A stretch of DNA of 64,000 bases from Agapetus fuscipes (taxonomy: Eukaryota > Arthropoda > Insecta > Trichoptera > Glossosomatidae): assembly GCA_951799405.1 (NCBI GenBank), contig OX637339.1:9796001-9860000 (forward strand), read 5' to 3'. The position numbers were made by a program, and so were the translations under genes. The notes beneath the pieces are model-generated. The model saw only the letters and a program-made list of their open reading frames with translations. It ran no database searches and had not been told where the DNA came from. How positions within the stretch are numbered: position 1 is the stretch's first letter; each line of letters begins with the position of its first letter. Below, in pieces: positions 21,519 to 32,174 of the stretch.

Positions 21519-23830
21519 TGAGGTATGAGGCTGACCTCCCATACCTAAAAAAATGTTCACTGAAGGAATGTTTCTCTGTTCCTGAAAAGGTCGGCAAAAT
21601 TGCAGGGCTTATGGTCAAGAGAGGCTGAAATTTTTATTTGTAATTACACATGCAGCGTTTGTAAGCGCAAACTCACTCATGTCTGCTTGGGGGCATGCAT
21701 TCAATATGAATTATAAAATGTATGTATGCAACTTAGATTTATATTCTAAAATTAAAAACATCAAGTGCCACAATTATATGTTAGCGTGAAAGAACATTTG
21801 CCAGCTTGTGGGTGTGCATTGTATTTGAATCATCAAAACTCTTTTTGCAACTTAAGATTATAAATTAAGATAATCGTTGTTTAAGGATTTTTCAAACCCA
21901 AACTCCTTGACCTAAGGGTATGAGGCTTACCACCCATATCGCATAAATGGGTTCACTTAACTAATGTTCCCCCTGTTTCTGAATAGGTCGGCAAAAGTTG
22001 CATGGCTTATGGTTATGAGAGGCTGAAATTTTTATTTGTAATTACACATGCAGCATTTGTAAGCGCAAAGTCACTCATGTCTGCTTGGGGGCATGCATTG
22101 AATATGAATTATAAAATGTGTGTATGCAACTTAGATTTATATTCTAAAATTAAAAACATCAAGTGCCACAATTAAATGTTAGCGTGAAATGACATTTGCC
22201 AGTTTGTGGGCGTGCATTCAATTTGAATCATCAAATAACTTTTTTTGCAACTTTAGATTATAAATTAAATTTAACATTGTTGAAGGATTTTTTAAACTCA
22301 AATCCTTGACGGATAGGTAAGTATGAGCTTGAATACCCATATCGCAAAAAATGGTTCACTTGACAAATGTTTCCCCTGTTTTTGAAAAGGTTGGCAAAAG
22401 TTGCAGGGCTTATGTTCATTAGAGGCCTTAATTTTAATTTGTAAGTTAACATGCAGCATTTATAAGCGCGAACCCACTCATGTCTCCAGGGGGGCATGCA
22501 TTGAATATGAATTATAAAAGTTATTGTATCTGTGCAACTTAGATTATATATTCTAATATTTAAAAAAAAATCAAGTGCCACAACTATATGTTAGCGTGAA
22601 ATGACATTTGCCAGTTTGTGGGCGTGCATTCAATTTGAATCATCAAATAACTTTTTTTGCAACTTTAGATTATAAATTAAATTTAACGTTGTTGAAGGAT
22701 TTTTCAAACTCAAATCCTTTACTTATAGGTAAGTATGAGTCTGAATACCCATATCGCAAAAAATGGTTCACTTGACAAATGTTTCCCCTGTTTTTGAAAA
22801 GGTTGGCAAAAGTTGCAGGGCTTATGTTCATTAGAGGCCTTAATTTTAATTTGTAAGTTCACATGCAGCATTTATAAGTGCGAACCCACTCGTGTCTCCA
22901 GGGGGGCATGCATTGAATATGAATTATAAAAGTTATTGTGTCTGTACAACTTAGATTATATATTCTAATATTTAAAAAAAATCAAGCGCCACAACTATAT
23001 GTTAGCGTGAAATGACATTTGCCAGTTTGTGGGCGTGCATTCAATTTGAATCATCAAATAACTTTTTTTGCAACTTTAGATTATAAATTAAATTTAACGT
23101 TGTTGAAGGATTTTTCAAACTCAAATCCTTGACGGATAGGTAAGTATGAGCTTGAATACCCATATCGAAAAAAATGGTTCACTTGACAAATGTTCCCCCT
23201 GTTTTTGAAAAGGTTGGCCAAAGTTGCAGGGCTTATGTTCATTAGAGGCCTTAATTTTAATTTGTAAGTTCACATGCAGCATTAATAAGCGCGTACCCAC
23301 TCGTGTCTCCAGGGGGGCATGCATTGAGTATGAATTATAAAAGTTATTGTATCTGTGCAACTTAGATTATATATTCTAATATTTAAAAAAAATCAAGCGC
23401 CACAACTATATGTTAGCGTGAAATGACATTTGCCAGTTTGTGGGCGTGCATTCAATTTGAATCATCAAATAACTTTTTTTGCAACTTTAGATTATAAATT
23501 AAGATTACCGTTGTTTAAGGATTTTTCAAACTCAAATTCCTTGACTTAAGGGTTAGTATGAGGCTTACCACCCATATCGCATAAATGGGTTCACTTAACA
23601 AATGTGTCCCCTGTTTCTGAAAAGGTCAGCAAAAGTTGCAGGGCTTATGGTCATGAGAGGCTGAAATTTTTATTTGTAAATACACATGCAGCATTTGTAA
23701 GCGCAAACTCACTCGTGTCTCCGAAGAGGAGTGCATTGAATATGAATTATAAATGTTAATGCGTCTATGCAACTTAGATTGTATATTGTAAAATAATACT
23801 TTAAAAAAATTAAATGCCGCAATAAGTACG
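21519..23830 (+). repeat. Tandem array of six family A-derived units
   Basis: GTATGAG starts recur near 21521, 21917, 22312, 22725, 23134 and 23549, a period of about 395-415 bases. Each unit is a family A copy plus a second, partial A 3' half (GCGTGAAATGACATTTGCC ... TTGCAACTTTAGATTATAAA). The three middle units are nearly identical, the outer ones more diverged, which fits unequal crossing-over. It lies upstream of the first ZAD exon found. Confidence 0.9.
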
Positions 23831-24328
23831 GTTTCATATAAAAAGTTGACCGAATCGATCGTCATTATTTCTAAAAAATACATGTTATAACTGGTTGAAG
23901 TATAATTTTGAAATAAATAAAGAATATAGGTAGGTACTCAACGGAATTCAACCGAAAAAGAATCGACTTGGCAATGGCAACGATGGCAACTTTGAAGCCT
24001 ATGTTGAAGTGCTGGAAATTTATTTGAAATTCGAATGTCAAAATGAGTTTTGTTTCTCGCATAGGTTTTACATAAAAAGGTGTTGTGATTGATCATGTTT
24101 ATTTATTTAAAAAACAACAATTTAAAATCTACTAATGATGAGGAAGCACATCCCAAGTCCTGAACAATATTTGTTGTGAATATGACGTGCATCTGTTTAG
24201 GAGTTCTTCAGTTTGAATGCCATTAACGCACAACTATTTTGTATGGGGAGGCCGTTGCATTTTATAAAGATAAGGGATAATCTTAGTGCATACATTTCAA
24301 ACATCACTTAAATTGACCATTGTGAAAA

Positions 24329-24520
24329 TCACTTAAATTGACCATTGTGAAAATTATTCTTCTTCAACAGCCCTACAGCCCAATTCGAGCCTCGGCCTCC
24401 TTCAGCCTTTACCTCCAAATCCGCCTGTTCTCCAACGCCGCTGTCCAGTTCACAACTTGTAAAAGCTGAGCCGTTTCCTTCCCTTCTTGACAAAATTACT
24501 TCAAGGAAAAAATGCTTCAT
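24329..24520 (-). other. Possible upstream exon, unproven
   Basis: A 63-codon minus-strand ORF has more balanced base use than its surroundings and a good donor (GAG/GTAAAG near 24413). It could be a 5' exon of the ZAD gene, but the phase does not fit a direct join to the exon at 21309, so another exon would be needed. Confidence 0.2.
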
Positions 24521-24609
24521 TTTCTTAACTTTTCGCCAACTACATACAGTGAGCCGTTTACATAATCCATTTAGGCAATCAGGAGATGTTTACCATCGGG
24601 GGGTGGTCA

Positions 24610-24728
24610 GGACTCAGGTTACTGCATTTATGGTATCTTGGGTTGACTATTGCTTAAAACTGGGTATCAGCCGAAAAAACAGTTAAACCGCCTTCAATCT
24701 GTGCTGAATTCATCAACGAGACTTTTTT
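24610..24728 (+). pseudogene. LINE (CR1-like) reverse-transcriptase relic
   Basis: Forward frames read AFMVSWVDYC, then after a shift KKQLNRLQSVLNSSTR, matching the conserved CR1/L2 segment SRLDYCNSLL.GL....LNRLQ.VLN.AAR. The sequence seems to resume after the SINE dimer at 25263. Confidence 0.65.
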
Positions 24729-24732
24729 TTTC

Positions 24733-25262
24733 AACTAAGCTATTCATATGTGTTATCCCTGAAGGGGTCGCATGTGTCAATTCAGGACCTATTTATTTTT
24801 ACCGGTAAAGAGGCCGGCCTCACACCAACCACTTTCAGTTGAAGTGGGGGTTTCTCAGCTCCTGGGGGGCTGGTTCTCATTTCTTGTGAAGGCTGAGTAC
24901 ATCTTGCCGGTATTTATTTTGAGTTTGAAATAGATAGTGAAACATGATATCATTTCTGACACCCTCGGTGGGGATCAAACCCTTGCTCTTGGCATGAAAT
25001 GCAAGCATTCAACCACTGAGCTATCGATCAGATTTTTTAGGAACTTGGTCATCGCTACAAAGCGCCAATACTCAAGTAAAATCCAATTGCTGTAGGGATG
25101 GATGAACGTTTTGATGACTGGTCTTTTGTAAAGCTTTATGAATTTTTTAACCCAGCGAAGAGCAAATTTGAAAAAATGCTATTTTTTTGTGCTTCGCCTG
25201 GATTCAAACCCATAACCTTCCATTCATGAGTCCGGAGTGTTACCAATGGACTACGGACAGGA
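24733..25262 (-). repeat. Dimeric SINE: family C fused to family B, inserted in a LINE
   Basis: On the minus strand family C (head near 25260) runs down to the junction near 25035 (AAGTTCCTAAAAAATCTGAT, diverged from the usual one) and family B continues to 24733. LINE coding fragments lie directly on both sides. Confidence 0.8.
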
Positions 25263-25379
25263 GACTCATATTCGATATGCCCAATTCAATCATATTACTC
25301 CATTGTTGAAGTAATGGCATTTATATTAAAGCTGTATATTGTGCGGCTCCAACATAGTTGGTTGTCATGTTCTTACACG

Positions 25380-25580
25380 TTGAGATGGATTTGAGATGAC
25401 AGACACTCAGATCTGCGGGGGATGGGGTTAACTTGTTCCAGTTAGACACAAACTAATTTCAGGGAAAGTCCGGTTTTCGGGCCAAATCAAGTGGATCAGA
25501 CTACCACTTAATGTGAGGAAGGCAAAAACTGTTGGGTGTCTTTATAGGACCATTAAAGACGCATCTTGACAAAAATTCTT
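25380..25580 (+). pseudogene. LINE 3' end relic
   Basis: A forward frame reads LVPVRHKLISGKVRFSG and then RLPLNVRKAKTVGCLYRTIK, matching the CR1-type end (WN.LPLNVR.AKSV..FK..LKTHL). It fits the relic at 24610 as part of one element. Confidence 0.55.
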
Positions 25581-25717
25581 ATCCTATATGCGCTGAGTAT
25601 ATTATATAGAAGGACTTTAATGGGCCACTTGTCAAAAAAGCACAAAATTTATTCCCAGTCAATTTTGTCACCCAGTATGGAAAGTCAGATTCTCCTTTTA
25701 GACATATTGTTTGTCAC

Positions 25718-27630
25718 TTTCCTGTCCTTGTGTGTTTGCCTTTACAGAACCAAGCACATCCAGGCTACTTACTTATTTCCTGTCCTTGTGTGTTTGCCTT
25801 TACAGAACCAAGCACATCTAGGCTACTAACTTATTTCCTGTCCTTGTGTGTTTGCCTTTACAGAACCAAGCACATCCAGGCTACTAACTTATTTCCTGTC
25901 CTTGTGTGTGTGCCTTAACAGAACCAATCACATCCAGGCTACTAACTTATTTCCTGTCCTTGTGTGTTTGCCTTTACAGAACCAATCACATCCAGGCTAC
26001 TAACTTATATCCTGTCCTTGTGTGTTTGCCTTTACAGAACCAAGCACATCCAGGCTACTAACTTATTTCCTGTCCTTGTGTGTTTGCCTTTACAAAACCA
26101 AGCACATCCAGGCTACTAACTTATTTCCTGTCCTTGTGTGTGTGCCTTAACAGAACCAATCACATCCAGGCTACTAACTTATTTCCTGTCCTTGTGTGTT
26201 TGCCTTTACAGAACCAAGCACATCCAGGCTACTAACTTATTTCCTGTCCTTGTGTGTTTGCCTTTACAGAACCAAGCACATCCAGGCTACTAACTTATTT
26301 CCTGTCTTTGTGTGTTTGCCTTTACAGAACCAAGCACATCCAGGCTACTAACTTATTTCCTGTCCTTGTGTGTTTGCCTTAACAGAACCAATCACATCCA
26401 GGCTACTAACTTATTTCCTGTCCTTGTGTGTTTGCCTTAACAGAACCAATCACATCCAGGCTACTAACTTATTTCCTGTCCTTGTGTGTGTGCCTTAACA
26501 GAACCAATCACATCCAGGCTACTAACTTATTTCCCGTCCTTGTGTGTTTGCCTTAACAGAACCAAGCACATCCAGGCTACTAACTTATTTCCTGTCCTTG
26601 TGTGTTTGCCTTAACAGAACCAATCACATCCAGGCTACTAACTTATTTCCTGTCCTTGTGTGTTTGCCTTTACAGAACCAAGCACATCCAGGCTACTAAC
26701 TTATTTCCTGTCCTTGTGTGTTTGCCTTTACAGAACCAAGCACATCCAGGCTACTAACTTATTTCCTGTCTTTGTGTGTTTGCCTTTACAGAACCAAGCA
26801 CATCCAGGCTACTAACTTATTTCCTGTCCTTGTGTGTTTGCCTTAACAGAACCAATCACATCCAGGCTACTAACTTATTTCCTGTCCTTGTGTGTTTGCC
26901 TTAACAGAACCAATCACATCCAGGCTACTAACTTATTTCCTGTCCTTGTGTGTGTGCCTTAACAGAACCAATCACATCCAGGCTACTAACTTATTTCCCG
27001 TCCTTGTGTGTTTGCCTTAACAGAACCAAGCACATCCAGGCTACTAACTTATTTCCTGTCCTTGTGTGTTTGCCTTAACAGAACCAATCACATCCAGGCT
27101 ACTAACTTATTTCCTGTCCTTGTGTGTTTGCCTTAACAGAACCAAGCACATCCAGGCTACTAACTTAATTCCTGTCCTTATGTGTTTGCCTTTACAGAAC
27201 CAATCACATCCAGGCTACTAAATTATTTCCTGTCCTTGTGTGTTTGCCTTAAGAGAACCAATCACATCCAGGCTACTAACTTAATTCCTGTCCTTATGTG
27301 TTTGCCTTTACAGAACCAATCACATCCAGGCTACTAACTTAATTCCTGTCCTTATGTGTTTACCTTTACAGAACCAAGCACATCCAGGCTACTAACTTAT
27401 TTCCTGTCCTTGTGTGTTTGCCTTAAGAGAACCAATCACATCCAGGCTACTAACTTAATTCCTGTCCTTATGTGTTTGCATTTACAGAACCAATCACATC
27501 CAGGCTACTAACTTAATTCCTGTCCTTATGTGTTTGCCTTTACAGAACCAATCACATCCAGGCTACTAACTTAATTCCTGTCCTTATGTGTTTACCTTTA
27601 CAGAACCAAGCACATCCAGGCTACTTACTT
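25718..27630 (+). repeat. 58-bp minisatellite, about 33 units
   Basis: The unit is CAGAACCAAGCACATCCAGG, then CTACTAACTTATTTCCTGTC, then CTTGTGTGTTTGCCTTTA. Variants (CCTTAACAGAACCAATC; CCTTATGTG) are distributed in blocks. Two rare variants (CTGTCTTTG at 26305 and 26768; TTCCCGTCC at 26530 and 26994) both recur 464 bases apart, so an eight-unit block was duplicated. Each unit holds TACTAAC, a pyrimidine-rich run and TTTACAG. No gene is seen around it. Confidence 0.95.
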
Positions 27631-27699
27631 CTTTTGGATCATTTTCATTCTATCCTTCAACTTCCTTGTTTTTTTTTCTCCCATGTATTTGAATTTATT

Positions 27700-27926
27700 C
27701 CCCATGATGAATTTCAGCTTTGCGCCTAGAACATAATATAAAAGTGACTATAAATAATCTAAGTAGACTGCCTTTTAATCGTCGATTTGCACTCTCCACA
27801 GCTCTCAGCTCGTGTGGTAAGGCATTCCACAGCAGAGGACTGGCAATGCAAAAGGCACGATCTAAATAATTGGCCATGTTGCTTCTGCAGTGAGCCCTGA
27901 GTCTATTCACAGCATTGGTGTTCCTT
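27700..27926 (-). pseudogene. LINE 3' end relic
   Basis: The minus strand reads NYLDRAFCIASPLLWNALPH and then ELRAVESANRRLKGSLLRLF, a typical C terminus of CR1/L2 or RTE-type polymerases (RSF...AP.LWN.LP..LR....L..FK..L). It joins directly to family A sequence. Confidence 0.7.
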
Positions 27927-28345
27927 GTTCCTTGACTTATAGGTTGGTATGCGGCAGTTCCTTGACTTATAGGTTGGTATGCGGCAGTTCCTTGACTTAT
28001 AGGTTGGTATGCGGCTGACCACCAAATTATACATATCTGCTTGTGGGAATGCATTTAGTATAAATCTTAAATGATATATATCTTTGCAGCTTAGATTAGA
28101 TTAGATTAGATTAGACACCCATACTGTAAAAAATGGTTCACTTTGCCAATGTCATCCCTGTTTCAGGGAAGGACGGCAAGAGTTGCAGAGCTTATGTTCA
28201 TTTGAGATTGGGTTTTTATATTGTAGGTCCACATGCGGCATGTGTTAGCGCGAAATTATACATGTCTGCTTGTGGGAATGCATTTAATATAAATCTTAAA
28301 TGATATATATCTTTGCAGCTTAGATTAGATTAGATTAGATTAGGT
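27927..28345 (+). repeat. Family A copies with a triplicated 5' end
   Basis: The 30-base start GTTCCTTGACTTATAGGTTG-GTATGCGGCA is present three times in tandem (27927-28016), followed by a truncated A (to about 28113) and a second copy (28114-28345). Both end in (GATTA)n. Confidence 0.85.
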
Positions 28346-28383
28346 GCATGCAGATCTAAAAGTCCCCCGCCTACCCTCTACTG

Positions 28384-28767
28384 CAGTGTTCCGCAAAGCG
28401 TGTGCCGCGGCACACTGGTGTACCGTGGTCATCAGTTGGTGTGCCGCGGAAAAAGTCAAGGTTTTGTTAAGATAATATCTACACCTAAAAATAGCTGAGA
28501 GCTATAAGAGCAGGCGCTTTGAGGGGCGGGACAGCCTCAGACTCCCCCGCGTAGCGCTCTTATCAACGATTGCTCCAAATTTTGATCGCCTGTGCTCAGT
28601 TAAACAGGCTCACATTTCTCACTAAGCATCTTTTCATATTAGGTATATTGATTTTAGTAATAAATAAATATTAAATAGTTATTGCTTTTTTCTATGGTGT
28701 ACCTACCTATAAATTTTTTTTATTTGATAGGTGTGTACCTTAAACACAAAACGTTTGCGGAACACTG
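28384..28767. mobile_element. hAT MITE
   Basis: Ends CAGTGTTCCGCAAA and TTTGCGGAACACTG are inverted copies, flanked by the exact 8-bp repeat CTCTACTG (28376-28383, 28768-28775). The left arm has GTGCCGCGGCACACTGGTGT, common in hAT MITEs. No ORF. Confidence 0.93.
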
Positions 28768-28929
28768 CTCTACTGTGTCCTCCACACATAGCTCTGAGAC
28801 ATACAGTGGCGCAATGTTCTGCGAGGACTTAAATAGGTACAGTTAAGCAGACCTTGTACTCCACACTCCCCTTTATTTTCAGCCAATGAGACTGATCCCT
28901 GAGTGAGGGTGTGATATGCTCAGTAATTT

Positions 28930-29080
28930 TTAAATTGCAGACCAATCGTGCCGCAATACATATGTAGTGTACATACAAAATAAACCAAACCTCACATTAA
29001 CATAAACTTTACAACTCCTGCCATCATTCCCTTACACCTTTTAAATTTTTAAAGCATGGGAGGTCATACTCATACCAAGA
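28930..29080 (-). repeat. Family A repeat, diverged
   Basis: Reversed family A: TTGGTATGAGTATGACCTCC near 29078 and GGCAGGAGTTGTAAAGTTTA near 29020. The middle is degraded. Confidence 0.6.
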
Positions 29081-29109
29081 GTTAAGTGAACGGACAAGAT
29101 ATGACTAAT

Positions 29110-29440
29110 TACAAAATATTTGTTTGTTTTTTGACGGTTTTTTGCTAGAAACCCAGCCATGTGATGTCACAATTTGTTTTATATCATTTCACGCGTGGAG
29201 CCCATTATAATGAGGACGTCACACGGCCGGGTTCCTAGGGAAAACTCATTCCTACAAATATTTTTTTATTGGTTGGCAAAGACGATAGTCTCATACAAGT
29301 GTGACGTTTGCTCATTGAGACAAAAACAAAATTATGACATCACACGGCCGGGTTGCTAGGGAAAATGTAGACAAATATGTTGTTACTGATTGCAAAGGAC
29401 CGTAGTTCCATACAAGTGTGACGTTTGCCCACTGGGAAAT
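29110..29440 (+). repeat. Family E repeats, tandem
   Basis: Two good copies of the pattern GATGTCAC..GGCCGGGTT.CTAGGGAAAA, then TATTGGTTGGCAAAG and ACAAGTGTGACGTTTGC (29200-29320 and 29335-29440), preceded by a poorer one. Other copies are at 35.1, 35.9, 37.4, 38.8, 47.3, 49.9, 50.9, 51.2, 57.5 and 62.9 kb. Confidence 0.7.
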
Positions 29441-29663
29441 AGGTTCTAAATTTAAGTCCACTCATGTGCGGAAGTACCTACTCGTAGTAAAAAAGATTTT
29501 TTTAAATCACAATGATTTAATAATCTGGTACCTTATCGACAGCTTCAGGATTCTTAACTTCAGTCACACTTCAGTCACAGAGCATACTCAAGTTCATAGC
29601 TCAAGTTGTTGTGTTCATAGAGTATTGTGTTGTGTTCACTGTTTTTGACACCTTGGGCACCGG

Positions 29664-30137
29664 CAGTGTTGCCACCTTAGTTTTAGTAATTGGGGCAATT
29701 GAAGAAGCTAAAAAGGGCTAGATCGGGATAAAAGGAGCACAAAAAGAGTTGGTGTAAAAAAAAGCTAAAAAAACACCTGGTTAGTATGAATCACAATATT
29801 TTTTTTCAAAATTAGGTTCAAACATTAAAAATATTAGTTATTTTACAAACTAAAATTAACAAATTTTCCGTTTAGAATCATTTAGTTGCCATAGATTTGT
29901 TGCCTTAATCGAACAAATGGTATCTACCAAAAAAAAAAACAATATATATGACAAAAATCGCGAAAGTTCGATGTTATCGCGATGTTAGCATGGCGCTAAT
30001 TTCAGATTTTCATACAATATTTTTAAGTAAATGAAAAGGGCTAGATAGCCCTTTTCGGGCTAAATCATTAAACAACGAGTTCACCTACAGTAAAAAGTGC
30101 TAGATCTAGCCCCAAAAGGGCTAAGGTGGCAACACTG
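29664..30137. mobile_element. hAT MITE inserted in the composite's left arm
   Basis: CAGTGTTGCCACCTTAG and its exact inverse end the element; the 8-bp repeat GGCACCGG (29656-29663, 30138-30145) flanks it. It splits the composite's terminal inverted repeat four bases after the CCGG. Confidence 0.93.
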
Positions 30138-31461
30138 GGCACCGGTGTGAAAATCGCCTGACAGGTGCCAGCCTGACAGTTGGGGAAAATTGAATTTCCC
30201 CACATAATAAAAATAATTCTAAAAACTTAATCAAAAAGTAATTGAAGTACAAATTAAAGAAATTAAATAATGTAAACAAATAAAACATACGTAAAACTAC
30301 TGGAATATATAAAAAAAATGACCAAATACCCAGGTTCTCCATAGTAATTGCACTTTTTACGGTATGGAATTTTGTGCAAAAACGAAAACATAAACCCTAC
30401 ATTTTTATATTTTTTTATGATAACTAAGTATATAATAAAGCCCATAAAGTAATAATTTTTTTGTGTCTTTTTCCGAGAATAAAAAAAAAAAAAATTTCCT
30501 CACGTGCATTTTCATACAAATTTCAATATACACGCGCTCACACATGTTACGAGATTTGCAATACCAACACGCTATTTTTTAATTTTTCATGACAGCTAAG
30601 TATATATTAAAGCATAACAAGTCAACAAATTTGGTGATTTTTTTGCAAGTGATGTGAAATAAAACAACATTTTCAAACACATTTTTACAATTTTTAATAT
30701 TTTTAGGCTGGAAGATTGTGAGAGAACGAAAACATAAACACCCCTTTTTTTTCTTCCAATATGATAGCTAAGTATATAATAAAGCAATTTAAGCAATAAA
30801 AAAATGTGTCTTTTCGCTAGAGATGAGAAAAAAAAAATCTTTAAAATTTTCATACTGTACAATTTTTCATACTTTGGGCTGGAAGATTGTGAGAGAACGA
30901 ATTTATAGACACCCCTTTTTTTTCTTCTTATATGATAGCTAAGTATATAGTGAAGCATAATAAGCAATAAAAAAAATGTGTCTTTTCGCTAGTGATGTGA
31001 TAAAAAAAATCTTTCAAATTTTCATACTTTACAATTTTTCATACTTTGGGCTGGAAGATTGTGAGAGAACGAATTCATAGACACCTCTTTTTTTCTTCTA
31101 ATATGATAGCTAAGTATAAAATGAAGCATAATATGCAATAAAAAAATGTTTCTTTTCGCTAGTGATGTGAAAAAAAAAATCTTTCAAATTTTCATACTGT
31201 ACAAGTTTTTATACTTTGGGCTGGAGGATGATAGCTAAGTATATAATGAAGCATAATAAGCAATACAATACAATTTTTCAAAGTATGAAAAATTGTAAAG
31301 TATGAAAATTTGAAAGATTTTTTTTATCACATCACTAGCGAAAAGACACATTTATTTATTGCTAATTATGCTTCATTATATACTTAGCTATCATATTAGA
31401 AGAAAAAAAAGGGGTGTCTATGAATTCGTTCTCTCACAATCGGCTGCTATTCCCATTTGTC
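30138..31461. repeat. Left inverted arm with about 170-bp subrepeats
   Basis: The motif GATAGCTAAGTATATA (or close variants) recurs at 30418, 30594, 30764, 30936, 31105 and 31229, spaced about 170 bases (the last 124), with GGGCTGGAAGATTGTGAGAG beside most. A final copy (31270-31440) is inverted, making the arm itself fold back. The inner edge is CTATTCCCATTTGTC, shared inverted with 42745-42759. Confidence 0.85.
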
Positions 31462-31659
31462 CATAGACAATAATCTTCTAGAATTTCCGCAAATTTCCGG
31501 GAATATGTCAAAAAAAGCCATAAACGGTATTCCGCAAGGTCTCACCTCGATTCTTCTCATTCGAGAAGACTCATGAGCCATTTTGCCGGTGAGTTGCATC
31601 TCGAGGGGTAGAAAGTTTGTTTTTAACATTTTATCTGTCAAAGTTGGTACAAAATGTCA

Positions 31660-32134
31660 TGGGGCATCCACACGCTTGCCAAGTCGAGCCAAGTCGAGCG
31701 TGTGGACGGCCGTTTGGCTCAGCTGGGGGCGTGGCTTAAGCCGCCTTGGCTCAGCTTGTCGCCGATCCGACCAGAGTCGGTTTTTTGACGCAAGTCAAAG
31801 GGAATTCACGCATGCGCATGCCAGGCACACACATACTTGTGCGCGCGCATTCTGGTGCGGTACGGTTTCTATGAATTTTGATCATCCACCATCGTCTTTG
31901 CCGAATTATTCGTTTCTTTTTAGTTTCTCTCTTTTTGTTTTGTTTTTTTTTTAAATAAAAATAAGTTTATCCAAATGTTATAGCTAAAAGCTGGACGTCC
32001 GCCATGCTTGCTTATTCTAACACACACAGACGCACGCATAAGCGTGTGGATGACCCTGTTTGGTTTTCCAAGAGCTTGCAAGCGCTTGCAAGCCCTTGAC
32101 TCAAGGCGTTTGAGGCAAGCGTGTGGAAGCCCCA
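31660..32134. mobile_element. Harbinger-like MITE upstream of HARBI1
   Basis: Ends TGGGGCATCCACACGCTTG and the inverse of TGGGGCTTCCACACGCTTG are flanked by the 3-bp repeat TCA (31657-31659, 32135-32137). The same terminus bounds the palindromic MITE at 44165. It ends 40 bases before the HARBI1 start codon, so it could supply that promoter. Confidence 0.8.
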
Positions 32135-32174
32135 TCAAGTGATAACGGTGATAACATCGCGGTCCGCATTGAAC

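Noticed and set aside
25566..25918. ORFs over the start of the 58-bp array
   Set aside because: Repeat translation only; the unit length is not a multiple of three and frames break quickly.
25718..27630. CRISPR array
   Set aside because: The units are head-to-tail without unique spacers, and this is an animal genome.
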